Made by a program: the position numbers and the translations under genes. A DNA stretch of 64,000 nt from Pseudoprimorskyibacter insulae (lineage in GTDB: Bacteria; Pseudomonadota; Alphaproteobacteria; Rhodobacterales; Rhodobacteraceae): positions 62,001 through 126,000 of the forward strand of contig NZ_OMOJ01000001.1 in the NCBI RefSeq assembly GCF_900302505.1, read 5' to 3'. A model generated the notes under the pieces. It had not been told where the DNA came from. It worked only from the letters and a program-made list of their open reading frames with translations, and made no database searches. Positions 25,151-34,687 of this stretch are shown one piece after another. How positions within the stretch are numbered: the stretch's first letter is position 1; the number at the start of each line of letters is the position of its first letter.

Positions 25151-26893
25151 ATGAGCGGATCTCAGTACGAAATTGGCCGGGCGGAGCTAAAGTCCGTTCG
25201 GCGGAACAGCAGGATGTATTTCTGGTTCGTGGGCATTTTCAGCTTCTTTGTGAACCTGCTGATGCTGACCGGACCGATTTATATGCTTCAGGTTTATGAC
25301 CGCGTGCTTGGGTCGCGTTCTTACGAAACGCTGCTGGCGCTGACGGTTCTGGTTGCCTTCCTATACGGGATGATGGGTCTGCTGGACTATGTCCGGGGCC
25401 GGATCATGGGCCGTGTCGCGGCGCGGTTCCAATCGGCGCTGGATCTGAGGGTGTTCAGCGCAGTTGTGCGGCGCTCGGCGGTTAAACCGGACCAATTGGC
25501 CGCCAGTGGCTTGCGTGATCTGGAGACCGTCCAACGGCTATTGGCCTCGCCGGTTTTGACGGCGGTTTTTGACATTCCCTGGACGCCGTTCTTCTTGGTT
25601 GGGATCATGCTGTTCCACCCGTGGCTTGGCTATCTGGCCATCGGCGGCGGTGTGTTGCTGATCTTCGTGACCATTATCAACCAAGTTGTTTCACGCAATC
25701 CGACGCTGAAATCGAACCTTGCAGTGATGCAGGCCGCCAAAATCTCTGAGCAGATCCAGAACGAGGCCGAGATGGTGCAGGCCATGGGCATGCGCCGCGC
25801 GGCCTTTTCCCGCTGGCACCGCGCCCGCCGTGAATCGCTGGCCAATCAGATCAAATCCGCCGACTTGGTCGGCACCTTTTCGTCGCTGACGAAAACGCTG
25901 CGCCTGTTTTTGCAGTCCGCCATGCTGGGCCTTGGTGCCTATCTGGTGCTTCAGGGTGAACTGACGCCCGGCGCGATGATTGCCGGTTCCATCCTGATGG
26001 GCCGCGCCTTGGCGCCGATTGAAATGGCCATCGGCCAATGGCCTCTGGTGCAGGCGTCGCGCAAAAGCTGGGACAACCTATGCCAATTGCTGACCGAGAT
26101 CCCGGAAGAGCAGGAAAAGACCGCGCTGCCGCGTCCCAAGGCCAACCTCGAAGTGACGCAGCTGACGGTTGTGCCGCCGGGTGAACAGCAGGCCTCGTTG
26201 CGGATTGTCAGCTTTGGGCTGGAGCCGGGACAGGCCGTGGGTGTGATCGGGCCATCGGGCGCGGGCAAATCCACGCTGGCGCGCGCCCTGACCAGCGTTT
26301 GGCGCCCCGCTGGCGGTAAAATCCGTCTGGATGGCGCTACGCTTGACCAATATCCGCCGGATGTTCTGGGCCAATACATCGGCTATCTGCCGCAGCGCGT
26401 GACGTTGTTTGACGGAACGATCGCGGAAAACATCTCTCGCCTGTCGCCCGAACCGGACGATGCCAAGATCGTCGAAGCAGCCAAGAAGGCCGCAGCGCAT
26501 GACATGATCCTCAAACTGCCCAATGGCTATGATACCGTCGTTACCGCCAATGGTGGGCGTCTGTCGGGTGGTCAGATTCAGCGGATCGGCCTTGCGCGGG
26601 CGCTTTATGGTGATCCGGTGCTGTTGGTGCTGGATGAGCCGAACTCGAACCTCGACAACGAAGGCAGCCAAGCGGTGAACGAAGCGATCCGCACGCTGAA
26701 AGCCGAAGGCAAATCGGTGCTGATCATGGCGCACCGCCCTGCGGCCATTCAGGAATGCGATTTGCTGCTGATGCTGGAAAACGGCACGCGGTCGGCCTTT
26801 GGACCCAAGGATGAGGTTCTGAAATCCATGGTGGCCAATCACAAACAAATTCAACGTAACGCGACGACGGCCACGCCCGGAGGTGTGCAATGA
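25151..26893 (+). CDS. Type I secretion system permease/ATPase (PrtD/HlyB-like, no peptidase domain)
   Basis: 580 aa. Membrane domain with about six helices (residues 20-310), then an ATPase domain with Walker A GPSGAGKST, signature LSGGQIQR, Walker B LLVLDEPNSNLD and switch His (MAHRP). It starts directly in the membrane domain with no C39 peptidase or C39-like domain, as in PrtD exporters of RTX proteins. Its stop overlaps the adaptor ATG by 4 nt. No RTX substrate or TolC-like gene is near, so the cargo is unknown. Confidence 0.9.
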   Translation: MSGSQYEIGRAELKSVRRNSRMYFWFVGIFSFFVNLLMLTGPIYMLQVYDRVLGSRSYETLLALTVLVAFLYGMMGLLDYVRGRIMGRVAARFQSALDLRVFSAVVRRSAVKPDQLAASGLRDLETVQRLLASPVLTAVFDIPWTPFFLVGIMLFHPWLGYLAIGGGVLLIFVTIINQVVSRNPTLKSNLAVMQAAKISEQIQNEAEMVQAMGMRRAAFSRWHRARRESLANQIKSADLVGTFSSLTKTLRLFLQSAMLGLGAYLVLQGELTPGAMIAGSILMGRALAPIEMAIGQWPLVQASRKSWDNLCQLLTEIPEEQEKTALPRPKANLEVTQLTVVPPGEQQASLRIVSFGLEPGQAVGVIGPSGAGKSTLARALTSVWRPAGGKIRLDGATLDQYPPDVLGQYIGYLPQRVTLFDGTIAENISRLSPEPDDAKIVEAAKKAAAHDMILKLPNGYDTVVTANGGRLSGGQIQRIGLARALYGDPVLLVLDEPNSNLDNEGSQAVNEAIRTLKAEGKSVLIMAHRPAAIQECDLLLMLENGTRSAFGPKDEVLKSMVANHKQIQRNATTATPGGVQ

Positions 26894-28200
26894 GCGATCC
26901 GGCAAACAAGGAATTCCCGCTGCGCGGATTTATGACCCTTGGCTTGATCTGCCTTGGCATTCTGGTTGGCGGTTTCGGTTATTGGGCTGCGACGACTGAA
27001 ATTTCCGGCGCAATCATCGCCCCCGGTCAGATTGAGGTCGATCAGAACCGCCAAGTGGTGCAGCATCCCGATGGTGGCGTTGTTGCCGAAATTCTGGTGG
27101 ACGAAGGTGATGTGGTTGCCGAAGGCGACGCCCTGATCCGGCTTGACCCGACGCTGCTCAATTCCGATCTGAAGATTGTCGAAGGGCAATTCTTTGAACT
27201 GGCCGCCCGCCGTGCCCGTCTTTGGGCCGAACGCGATGGGCTGGATACCGTGACCTTCGACCAAGAGGTGCTGGACGCCGCCGCGAAGGACGAAGACGTT
27301 GCCGAACTGGTCGAAGGCCAGCGCAACCTGTTCAGCGCCCGCCGCGATTCCATCGCGCAAGAGGTGGATCAGCTGACCAAACGCTCGGCCCAGATCGATG
27401 ATCAGGTGGACGGCATTGATGCGCAACAGGTCGCCCTGACCCGTCAGCTTGAACTGATCGAGCAAGAGCTGAAAGACCAGCAGTCGCTGTTGCAGCGTGG
27501 TTTGGCGCAGGCCAGCCGCGTACTTTCCCTACAACGCGAAGAGGCGCGTCTGGCCGGGCAAGTCGGCCAGTTGACCGCCCAAAAGGCGCAAGCGCAGGAA
27601 CGGATCACCGAGATCAACATCGAGGTGATCAAGCTGGAAACCCGCCGCCGCGAAGAGGCGATCAGCACCCTGCGCGATCTTCAGACCCGCGAACGGGAAC
27701 TGGCGGAACAACGCTCGGCCTTGCTGGAACGTCTGAGCCGGATGGAGATTCAGGCCCCGGTGTCGGGCGTGGTGTATGGGCTTCAGGTCTATGCCAAACG
27801 GTCGGTTATTCGCCCGGCGGAACCGGTGCTTTACCTCATCCCGCAGGATCGGCCCTTGGTCATCGCTTCGCAGGTTGAGGTGATCCACATCGACAAGCTG
27901 TTCGTCGACCAAGACGTGACCTTGCGCTTCTCGGCGTTGGATCAGCGCGAAACGCCTGAACTGTTCGGCCATGTGGTGAAAGTGTCGCCTGACGCCTTCA
28001 CAGATGAGGCCACGCGCCACAGCTATTACCGGACCGAAATCGTTCTGAACGAAGGCGAGATTGACCGCCTGCCCGCAGGCACGACCCTAATCCCCGGTAT
28101 GCCGGTTGAGGCATTTATCCGCACCGATGACCGGACGCCGCTGGCTTACCTGATGAAACCGTTCATGGACTATTTCACCAAAGCCTTCCGCGAAAGCTGA
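26890..28200 (+). CDS. HlyD-family type I secretion periplasmic adaptor
   Basis: 436 aa. Short cytoplasmic N-terminus, one membrane helix (about 17-37), a lipoyl-like half motif (QHPDGGVVAEILVDEGDVV), a long alpha-helical hairpin (about 90-290, Glu/Gln/Leu-rich coiled coil) and the second half-motif plus beta-barrel (IQAPVSGVVYGLQVYA). It bridges the inner-membrane ABC exporter to an outer-membrane TolC. Coupled to the ABC gene by ATGA overlap. Confidence 0.92.
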   Translation: MSDPANKEFPLRGFMTLGLICLGILVGGFGYWAATTEISGAIIAPGQIEVDQNRQVVQHPDGGVVAEILVDEGDVVAEGDALIRLDPTLLNSDLKIVEGQFFELAARRARLWAERDGLDTVTFDQEVLDAAAKDEDVAELVEGQRNLFSARRDSIAQEVDQLTKRSAQIDDQVDGIDAQQVALTRQLELIEQELKDQQSLLQRGLAQASRVLSLQREEARLAGQVGQLTAQKAQAQERITEINIEVIKLETRRREEAISTLRDLQTRERELAEQRSALLERLSRMEIQAPVSGVVYGLQVYAKRSVIRPAEPVLYLIPQDRPLVIASQVEVIHIDKLFVDQDVTLRFSALDQRETPELFGHVVKVSPDAFTDEATRHSYYRTEIVLNEGEIDRLPAGTTLIPGMPVEAFIRTDDRTPLAYLMKPFMDYFTKAFRES

Positions 28201-28273
28201 TTTGGTGCCGCGCGGCCTTTTCAAACGTCGCGCGGCCCCCTAGCGTCGGTCTGAAAGAACAACGGAGGTTCCA

Positions 28274-28738
28274 ATGACCAACGCAATCGAGGCCCGCCTG
28301 GCAGAACTGGGCGTCACCCTGCCGGACGCCCCTGCGCCTGCTGCCAATTACGTGCCTTTCGTCCGCACTGGAAACCAGCTGTACGTCTCGGGGCAGATCT
28401 CGTCCGGGCCGGATGGTCTGATCGTTGGCAAACTGGGTGACAGCTTGACCACCGAACAGGGCGCGGCTGCGGCCAAGACCTGTGCGCTTAGCCTTTTGGC
28501 CCAGGTTCGCGCGGCTTGCGGCGGCGATCTGACCCGCCTGAAGCGGGTGGTCAAACTGGTGGGTTTCGTGAACTCGACCGCCGACTATGTCGAACAGCCC
28601 AAAGTGGTGAACGGCGCGTCTGATTTCATGGTCGAACTGCTGGGTGATGCGGGGCGTCACGCGCGGTCTGCGGTGTCTGCGGCGTCGCTTCCTCTGGGCG
28701 TGGCCGTTGAAATCGAAGGTATTTTTGAGATCGAATGA
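28274..28738 (+). CDS. RidA family protein
   Basis: 154 aa. YjgF/YER057c/UK114 fold features are SGQISSGPDGLIVGKLG, AAKTCALSLLAQVRAACGGDL and RSAVSAASLPLGVAVEIEG, including the conserved Arg near the C-terminus. RidA proteins hydrolyse reactive enamine/imine intermediates of PLP enzymes. This longer subgroup (about 150 aa) is less well characterised than the 128-aa RidA. GGAGG precedes the start. The stop overlaps the GDPD start by 4 nt. Confidence 0.9.
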   Translation: MTNAIEARLAELGVTLPDAPAPAANYVPFVRTGNQLYVSGQISSGPDGLIVGKLGDSLTTEQGAAAAKTCALSLLAQVRAACGGDLTRLKRVVKLVGFVNSTADYVEQPKVVNGASDFMVELLGDAGRHARSAVSAASLPLGVAVEIEGIFEIE

Positions 28739-29490
28739 TGGATCTTCCTCAGTCATTCCTGACGCGCCCGATTGCTCATCGGGCGCTGCACAACCGCGCC
28801 GTGGGCCGCCCCGAAAATTCGCGGGCGGCGATGAAGGCGGCGGTCGATCGCGGCTACGGGATCGAAATTGACCTGCAAATGTCCTCGGACGGGCAGGCGA
28901 TGGTGTTTCACGATTACGATCTCAAACGCCTGACCGGGCAAGACGGGCAGGTCTGCCAAATGACCGCCAAGGAACTGGGCGCGATCCCCCTGCTGCACGG
29001 GGATGAGGGCATTCCGACCTTGCCCGAGATCCTTGAGGTGGTGCAGGGCAAGGTGCCTTTGCTGATCGAAGTGAAGGATCTTGTTGGCGGCTTGGGCCCC
29101 AATGTTGGCACGCTTGAGGCTGCGGCGGCCAAGGCCCTGTACGGCTATCAAGGCGATGTTGCGCTGATGTCGTTTAACCCGCACAGCGTTGCCGCCTTGG
29201 CTGATTTGGCACCCCAGATCCCTAGGGGGCTTACGACAAGCGGATATTTGGCGCGTGACTGGCCGCGCGTGCACGAACCGATGCGCATCAAGCTGCGCCA
29301 GATCGGGGATTTCGACCGGGTTGGGGCCTGCTTCATTAGCCACGACGCCAATGAGTTGGACAGCCCGCGTGTGGCCGAGCTGAAAGCGCAAGGCACGCCC
29401 ATTCTGTGCTGGACCATCCGGTCGGCTGAGGCCGAAGCTAAGGCGCGCCGCGTTGCCGATAACGTGACATTTGAGGGCTATCTGGCTTGA
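28735..29490 (+). CDS. Glycerophosphodiester phosphodiesterase family protein
   Basis: 251 aa, TIM-barrel GDPD. The catalytic pattern is AHRALHNRAVGRPENS with the first His, EIDLQMSSDGQAMVFHD with metal-binding E, D and the second His, and LIEVKD. It would hydrolyse glycerophosphodiesters to glycerol 3-phosphate and an alcohol; there is no signal peptide, so cytoplasmic. Two ATGs in tandem (28735 and 28738); the first overlaps the RidA stop and is taken as the start. Confidence 0.9.
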   Translation: MMDLPQSFLTRPIAHRALHNRAVGRPENSRAAMKAAVDRGYGIEIDLQMSSDGQAMVFHDYDLKRLTGQDGQVCQMTAKELGAIPLLHGDEGIPTLPEILEVVQGKVPLLIEVKDLVGGLGPNVGTLEAAAAKALYGYQGDVALMSFNPHSVAALADLAPQIPRGLTTSGYLARDWPRVHEPMRIKLRQIGDFDRVGACFISHDANELDSPRVAELKAQGTPILCWTIRSAEAEAKARRVADNVTFEGYLA

Positions 29491-29532
29491 TCCCATCAGC
29501 GGGCGCCCCAATTCATCTGGCAGAGGCCCCAA

Positions 29533-30720
29533 ATGACTGAATTGCCAATCTCAATCACTGTTCACCGCACGCTGGATGCCATCGGCCAGCAGGCATGGGA
29601 CAGTTGCGCCTGCCCCGAGGCGTCGGATGGTGGGCGGCCCACTGATCCGTTTACCACATATCGGTTTCTGAAGGCGCTTGAGGATAGCGGTTCGGTCGGC
29701 CGCGGGTCTGGTTGGGATCCGCTTTATCTTACGGCGGAATTGGATGGCGCGTTGATCGCCGTCGCGCCGCTCTATGCCAAGGGGCATAGCCAAGGCGAAT
29801 ATATCTTCGATCACAACTGGGCTCATGCCTATGAAAACGCGGGCGGCAGTTACTACCCCAAACTGCAATGTGCCGTGCCCTTCACCCCTGCAACGGGCCG
29901 CCGGTTTCTGTGCAAACCGGGGCATGAGGTGGCAGGCTTTTCAGCGCTGGTTCAGGGGGCAATCCAACTGGGTGTGGAAAATGAGCTTTCGTCCTTTCAC
30001 GCGACGTTCTGCACAGAAGGCGAGGCGGTCGCGGGTGAGGCGTTGGGGCTGTTGCACCGGGTCACGCAGCAATTCCATTGGTGCAACGATGGCTATGCCG
30101 ATTTCGATGGGTTTCTAGCGGCGCTCAGTTCGCGCAAGCGTAAGACCATCCGCAAGGAACGGCGCACCGCGCAAGATTTTGGCGGGCGGATTTTCACTGT
30201 CACGGGCGACCAGATCGAACCGCACCACTGGGATGCGTTCTGGCAGTTCTACCAAGACACCGGGTCGCGCAAATGGGGATCGCCCTATCTGACCCGGCAG
30301 TTTTTCGACATCGCGCAGGACGTTCTACGGGACGATATTGCGCTGGTTCTGGCCGAACGGGACGGCGTGCTGATCGCCGGGGCGCTGAACTTTATCGGTC
30401 GCGATACGCTATACGGACGATACTGGGGCTGCATCGAACATCATTCCTGCCTGCATTTCGAACTGTGCTATTATCAGGCCATCGACCTTGCCATTGAACT
30501 GCGCCTTGAGGCCGTTGAGGCCGGTGCGCAGGGCGAACATAAGCTGGCGCGCGGATATCTGCCGACCCAGACCCACAGCCTGCATTGGGTGGCCGACAAG
30601 GGGTTTGCAGATGCAATTTCGCGCTATCTGAAGGCCGAACGGGCCGCGATGGATGAAGAAATCGAAATTCTGACCGCCTATGGCCCGTTCAGAAAACTGG
30701 ACCAAGAAGAACAGGACTGA
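29533..30720 (+). CDS. FemAB-like / GNAT-fold acyltransferase (peptidoglycan biosynthesis-like, DUF482)
   Basis: 395 aa, no signal peptide. It matches the DUF482 family ([72 protein letters not shown]), whose members are predicted GNAT-fold acyltransferases related to FemAB. Substrate is not known. It is translationally coupled to the following pterin dehydratase (TGATG overlap at 30718-30722). Confidence 0.8.
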   Translation: MTELPISITVHRTLDAIGQQAWDSCACPEASDGGRPTDPFTTYRFLKALEDSGSVGRGSGWDPLYLTAELDGALIAVAPLYAKGHSQGEYIFDHNWAHAYENAGGSYYPKLQCAVPFTPATGRRFLCKPGHEVAGFSALVQGAIQLGVENELSSFHATFCTEGEAVAGEALGLLHRVTQQFHWCNDGYADFDGFLAALSSRKRKTIRKERRTAQDFGGRIFTVTGDQIEPHHWDAFWQFYQDTGSRKWGSPYLTRQFFDIAQDVLRDDIALVLAERDGVLIAGALNFIGRDTLYGRYWGCIEHHSCLHFELCYYQAIDLAIELRLEAVEAGAQGEHKLARGYLPTQTHSLHWVADKGFADAISRYLKAERAAMDEEIEILTAYGPFRKLDQEEQD

Positions 30721-31010
30721 TGGTAGAACGCCTATCCGACACCGCCCGCGAAACCATGTTGCCCCCGTTGTTGGACAGCGGATGGGAACAGTTGGCAGAC
30801 CGCGACGCCATTCGCAAAACATTTGAGTTTGAGGATTTTGTCACCGCCTTTGGCTGGATGACGCGCGCGGCACTGTTTGCCGAAAAATGGAACCACCACC
30901 CGGAATGGACCAATGTCTATAACCGGGTGACAGTGATTTTGACGACGCATGACGTCGGCGGGCTCAGCCAGCTTGACGCCAAGCTGGCCCGCAAACTGGA
31001 TGCGCTTTAA
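30720..31010 (+). CDS. phhB: 4a-hydroxytetrahydrobiopterin dehydratase (pterin-4a-carbinolamine dehydratase)
   Basis: 96 aa, standard length. The family motif is clear: EKWNHHPEW (55-63) with H59/H60, then Y67 and H77 ([12 protein letters not shown]). It recycles the 4a-carbinolamine formed by pterin-dependent hydroxylases; in bacteria without such a hydroxylase a role in molybdopterin metabolism has been proposed. The TAA stop is in a TTAA palindrome shared with the TAA stop of the convergent peroxiredoxin gene. Confidence 0.9.
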   Translation: MVERLSDTARETMLPPLLDSGWEQLADRDAIRKTFEFEDFVTAFGWMTRAALFAEKWNHHPEWTNVYNRVTVILTTHDVGGLSQLDAKLARKLDAL

Positions 31011-31495
31011 AGCGCGCCAAGCAGGGTTTCCCCAGCCGAGATTTCGCAGGTGCCGGGGCTTTCTTCGATGTTCAGAATGCTGACAACACCGTCATCCACC
31101 AGCATCGCATAGCGCTTGGACCGGTCGATCAGCCCAGCAGGCGGAGCGGTGAAATCCATGCCGATGGCTTTGGTGAATTCGGCCTGCGGATCGCCTGCCA
31201 TGGTCAGGCCTGCCTCGTTCGCGCCGGTGGCATCGCCCCAAGCCTTCATCACGAAGGGGTCGTTGACCGACACGCAGATCACCTCGTCCACGCCTTTGGC
31301 GTCGAACTGGGCTTTGGTGCGCACAAAGCTGGGCACATGGGCCGAGCTACAGGTCGGGGTATATGCGCCGGGTACGGCGAAAATCACCACTTTGCGGCCT
31401 GCCGTCAGGGCCGATACCGCCACTGATTCAGGCCCGTTGTCGCCCATACGAACCAAAGTTGCCTCTGGCAGGCGCTCGCCCACAGAAATTGCCAT
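31007..31495 (-). CDS. Peroxiredoxin, Prx5 type
   Basis: 162 aa from the ATG at 31495 ([14 protein letters not shown]), preceded by AGGACA; a longer in-frame start at 31561 would run into the divergent promoter. The peroxidatic cysteine is C49 in [17 protein letters not shown]. The Prx5 signature and length fit thioredoxin- or glutathione-dependent reduction of peroxides in the cytoplasm. Divergent from the ferredoxin-reductase-like gene with an 86-nt shared promoter region. Confidence 0.92.
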   Translation of the reverse strand: MAISVGERLPEATLVRMGDNGPESVAVSALTAGRKVVIFAVPGAYTPTCSSAHVPSFVRTKAQFDAKGVDEVICVSVNDPFVMKAWGDATGANEAGLTMAGDPQAEFTKAIGMDFTAPPAGLIDRSKRYAMLVDDGVVSILNIEESPGTCEISAGETLLGAL

Positions 31496-31581
31496 TTGTC
31501 CTGTCTCCACGAATTGCGTTTCCATATAGCCGGGATATAGGCTGCGCACGGATTTGAACAATACATGATCGGGAGGGCAAC

Positions 31582-32790
31582 ATGAGTCATGTGGTGGTAA
31601 TTGGCGCAGGCCAAGCAGGGGCGTCGGTTGTGGCGCGGCTGCGCAGCAAGGGCTTCGACGGCAAGATCACAATGATCGGCGAAGAACCCGTACCGCCCTA
31701 TCAACGCCCCCCACTGTCCAAGGCTTATCTGCTGGGCGATATGGGGGCCGAACGGCTCTATCTGCGGCCCGAAGCGTTTTACGCGGACAACGGCATTGAC
31801 CTGCATGTCAACGAAACGGTGGTTTCGATTGATCCGGCGGGCAAGAAGGTCATCACTGGCGGTCAGACGCTCGACTATGATGAGCTGGTCCTGACCACCG
31901 GGTCCATTCCGCGCCGTCTGCCCGCCGCCATTGGCGGGGCGCTGGATGGCGTGTTCACCGTGCGCACGCTGGCGGATGTGGATGCTATGGCGCCTGCGTT
32001 CAAAGAAGGGGCAAGCGTTCTGATCGTGGGCGGTGGATACATCGGCCTTGAGGCGGCGGCTGTGGCGGCCAAGCTGGGGCTGAAAGCCACGCTGGTTGAA
32101 ATGTCCGAACGTATCTTGCAACGCGTGGCATCGCCGCAAACATCTGACTATTTCCGCAAGTTGCACAGTGATCATGGCGTTGACATTCGCGAAGGCGTTG
32201 GCCTTGGCCGCCTGACCGGCGACACCCATGTCACAGCGGCAGAACTGACCGATGGCACCACATTGCCGGTGGATTTCGTCATCGTCGGTGTGGGCATCAC
32301 GCCCGCCACCTCGCTGGCCGAAGGCGCGGGGCTTGAGATTGAAAACGGCATCAAGACTGACACCCATGGCCGCACCAGCGATGCGCATATCTGGGCGGCT
32401 GGCGACTGTGCCTCTTTCCCGCATGGCGGCGCGCAGATGCGTCTGGAAAGCGTCGGCAACGCCATTGATCAGGCCGAGGTTGTGGCTGACAACATCATGG
32501 GCGAGGCACGCGACTATATCGCCAAGCCGTGGTTCTGGTCGGATCAATATGACTGCAAACTGCAAATCGCCGGGTTGTCGACGGGCTATGACCACGTTGT
32601 GACCCGACAGGGCGAAGGCGATTCAGTCTCGTTCTGGTATTATCAGGGGGATCGTCTGCTGGCGCTTGATGCGATGAATGACCCGCGGTCCTATATGGTG
32701 GGCAAGCGTCTGATCGAAAGCGGAAAATCGCCGGACCCCGACGCGATTGCCGACCCGGACACCAACCTCAAAGCGCTGCTGAAAGCGTGA
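31582..32790 (+). CDS. FAD-dependent NAD(P)H:ferredoxin reductase-like oxidoreductase
   Basis: 402 aa. N-terminal FAD motif VVIGAGQAGASVVARL, NAD(P)-binding motif VLIVGGGYIGLEAAAVAAKLG near residue 150, second FAD motif IWAAGDCAS near 270, and a C-terminal reductase domain (about 320-402). This arrangement matches rhodocoxin/putidaredoxin reductases that feed [2Fe-2S] ferredoxins of P450 or dioxygenase systems. No partner ferredoxin or oxygenase is adjacent. A strong GGAGGG precedes the ATG; the stop overlaps the rsmD GTG. Confidence 0.88.
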   Translation: MSHVVVIGAGQAGASVVARLRSKGFDGKITMIGEEPVPPYQRPPLSKAYLLGDMGAERLYLRPEAFYADNGIDLHVNETVVSIDPAGKKVITGGQTLDYDELVLTTGSIPRRLPAAIGGALDGVFTVRTLADVDAMAPAFKEGASVLIVGGGYIGLEAAAVAAKLGLKATLVEMSERILQRVASPQTSDYFRKLHSDHGVDIREGVGLGRLTGDTHVTAAELTDGTTLPVDFVIVGVGITPATSLAEGAGLEIENGIKTDTHGRTSDAHIWAAGDCASFPHGGAQMRLESVGNAIDQAEVVADNIMGEARDYIAKPWFWSDQYDCKLQIAGLSTGYDHVVTRQGEGDSVSFWYYQGDRLLALDAMNDPRSYMVGKRLIESGKSPDPDAIADPDTNLKALLKA

Positions 32791-33344
32791 GGATCGTCGC
32801 GGGCCGGTTTCGCGGACGTCGCCTGGCCGCTGTGGGCAAAGGCGATGCCGGGGCGCATTTGCGCCCCACCACCGACCGTGTGCGCGAAAGCCTGTTCAGC
32901 ATGCTGCAGGGCGGGCGCTTTGGCGACCCGTTCGACGGCACCCGCGTTCTGGATCTGTTTGCGGGCACCGGCGCATTGGGGCTAGAGGCGCTGAGCCGTG
33001 GGGCCGCACATGTCACCTTTGTTGATGACGGACGCAAGTCACTGACCCTGATCCGCCAGAACATCAAGGAACTGGCCATCGGGGATGAGGCCGAGGTGAT
33101 CGCTCGCGACGCGCTGCGCCTGCCGCCCGCATCCGCGCCCTGCCAACTGGTGTTTCTGGACCCGCCCTACGGCAAAGCCCTTGGGGAAAAGGCCCTGCTG
33201 GCCGCCAAGGCGCAGGGCTGGATCGACCAAGGTGCTTTGATCGTATTCGAAGAAAACGCCGCCCAGCCCGCGCCCGACGGGTTCGACTTGCTGGAATGCA
33301 AACGCTATGGCGATACGCATATCACTTTTCTGGAAGCGCAATAA
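32787..33344 (+). CDS. rsmD: 16S rRNA (guanine(966)-N(2))-methyltransferase RsmD
   Basis: 185 aa from a GTG at 32787 that overlaps the preceding TGA. SAM-binding motif VLDLFAGTGALGLEALSRGA and catalytic motif IV DPPYGKAL. The N-terminus RIVAGRFRGRRL is typical of RsmD. It methylates G966 of 16S rRNA. Its TAA stop overlaps the A-tract of the terminator serving the convergent dctP gene. Confidence 0.93.
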   Translation: MRIVAGRFRGRRLAAVGKGDAGAHLRPTTDRVRESLFSMLQGGRFGDPFDGTRVLDLFAGTGALGLEALSRGAAHVTFVDDGRKSLTLIRQNIKELAIGDEAEVIARDALRLPPASAPCQLVFLDPPYGKALGEKALLAAKAQGWIDQGALIVFEENAAQPAPDGFDLLECKRYGDTHITFLEAQ

Positions 33345-33370
33345 AAAACCCCGGCCATGACAGCCGGGGT
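33343..33370 (-). terminator. Intrinsic terminator of the TRAP binding-protein gene
   Basis: ACCCCGGC (33348-33355) pairs with GCCGGGGT (33363-33370) over a 7-nt loop; the minus strand continues with a T tract (33348-33343). It begins within the rsmD stop codon. Confidence 0.88.
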
Positions 33371-33395
33371 CCGCAAAACGCGAAGTCAGGGATAA

Positions 33396-34439
33396 TCAGT
33401 TGGTGCTGACGGTGCCGCGCGTTTCGGCAACTGCCGCCTGCGCATCCAGAACCAGTTGCGCGCCATCCAGGCCACGAGCGTTCATTTCGGCGATCCAATC
33501 CTGAACCACCTCTTCGCCCAGGGCTTTGATCTTGGCGGTTTCCTCTTCGCTGATTTCAGCGATTTCGTTGCCCGATGCCGCCATCAGCGCCTTGCCGTCT
33601 GCATCGCCCGTGTCATGCGCACGGCCCGCCCAAGCCGAGGTTTCAAACCCCGAATTGGCGTCGATGATCGCGCGCAGATCGTCCGGCAGACCTTCGTAGA
33701 CCGATTTGTTCATCGCCCAGATGAAGTAGAGGTTGTAAAGAGACATATCGCCCGCAACATCCGTGTGGCTGTCGGTCAACTCGTCCAGTTTCAGCGACGG
33801 GGACATTTCCCATGTGATCACACCGCCATCGACAACGCCCTTCGACAGCGCTTCGGGGAAGGCGGGGACGGGCATGCCGACCGGGGTCGCGCCCAGCTTA
33901 TCCAGCAGAAGGGTTGCCGCACGCGACGGGCCGCGCAGCTTCAGCCCGTCGAAATCTTCGACGGTTTCCACGGCGGGGCCGATTTTATGCACAAGGCCGC
34001 GCCCGTGCATATGCGCCGCGATCAGGTGCACGTCGGCAAAGTCATCCGCCAGATATTTCTGCGTAAAGACCCAAGCCGCTTTCGAGGCTTCCTCGGCCGA
34101 TTTGGTCACCATGAACGGCAGTTCCAGCGCCTCGGCCTCGGCGAAACGGCCGGGCTGATAGCCGGGGATCACCCAGCCGCCGTCAATTGCGCCATCGCGG
34201 ATCAGGTCGTACTGCGCCGGGGCTTTGCCGCCAAGCTGCATGAACGGATAGATTTCAATCTTGATACGGCCATTGGACTCGGCCTCAACCTTCTTGGCCC
34301 AAGGTTCGATGAAGTACTTCGGGTTCGCCGAGTTCGGCGATACGAAATGCTGAAAACGCAGTGTCACGTCCTGCGCGAAGCCAGCGGTTGCGGTCATGCC
34401 GAGAACGGCGGCGAGTGCTGCGGATTTCAGGAAAGTCAT
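33396..34439 (-). CDS. TRAP transporter substrate-binding protein, DctP family (orphan)
   Basis: 347 aa from the ATG at 34439. AGGAGG at 34448-34453 is 8 nt from this ATG but only 2 nt from an in-frame GTG at 34445, which decides the start. Sec signal peptide of about 23 residues (FLKSAALAAVLGMTATAGFAQ). DctP features include RFQHFVSPNS, PFMQLGGKAPAQYDLIRDGAIDGG and LKLRGPSRAATLLLDKLGA-type stretches with the conserved carboxylate-binding Arg. It would bind an organic acid in the periplasm. The membrane subunits DctQ and DctM are absent, which is unusual. Confidence 0.9.
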   Translation of the reverse strand: MTFLKSAALAAVLGMTATAGFAQDVTLRFQHFVSPNSANPKYFIEPWAKKVEAESNGRIKIEIYPFMQLGGKAPAQYDLIRDGAIDGGWVIPGYQPGRFAEAEALELPFMVTKSAEEASKAAWVFTQKYLADDFADVHLIAAHMHGRGLVHKIGPAVETVEDFDGLKLRGPSRAATLLLDKLGATPVGMPVPAFPEALSKGVVDGGVITWEMSPSLKLDELTDSHTDVAGDMSLYNLYFIWAMNKSVYEGLPDDLRAIIDANSGFETSAWAGRAHDTGDADGKALMAASGNEIAEISEEETAKIKALGEEVVQDWIAEMNARGLDGAQLVLDAQAAVAETRGTVSTN

Positions 34440-34540
34440 CGTCACAGCCTCCTATTGTTAGTCACACCCATGCTGCATGGCAGCGAAGCGGATTTATGCT
34501 GCCCTAGCGTCAGATGCAAACGAAATGCGCATTAAAAACG

Positions 34541-34572
34541 TTGAAAGCGACGTTTATGACATTGAATGCGAC
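34541..34572. promoter_or_regulatory. Tandem 11-nt direct repeats, 21-bp period, in the dctP / MBL divergent promoter
   Basis: TTGAAAGCGAC (34541-34551) and TTGAATGCGAC (34562-34572) match at 10 of 11 positions and are exactly 21 bp apart, two helical turns. They lie in the 248-nt gap between dctP and the metallo-beta-lactamase-fold gene. Such phasing fits a regulator bound to one face of the DNA. Identity of the regulator unknown. Confidence 0.4.
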
Positions 34573-34687
34573 ATAAAAATTTTCGCTTGGGGGGAATTTT
34601 TCCCGACCCGCTGCGGTTGTTTCCGTTTGGCGCTTTCCGTTTGCGCTGATATGTTGATATTCGACTGTATGAATAAGAGGGCAAGAC

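Noticed and set aside
28201-28273. Terminator after the HlyD-type gene
   Set aside because: Two CGCGCGGCC words occur as direct repeats and the possible stems have no loop or a poor U tract.
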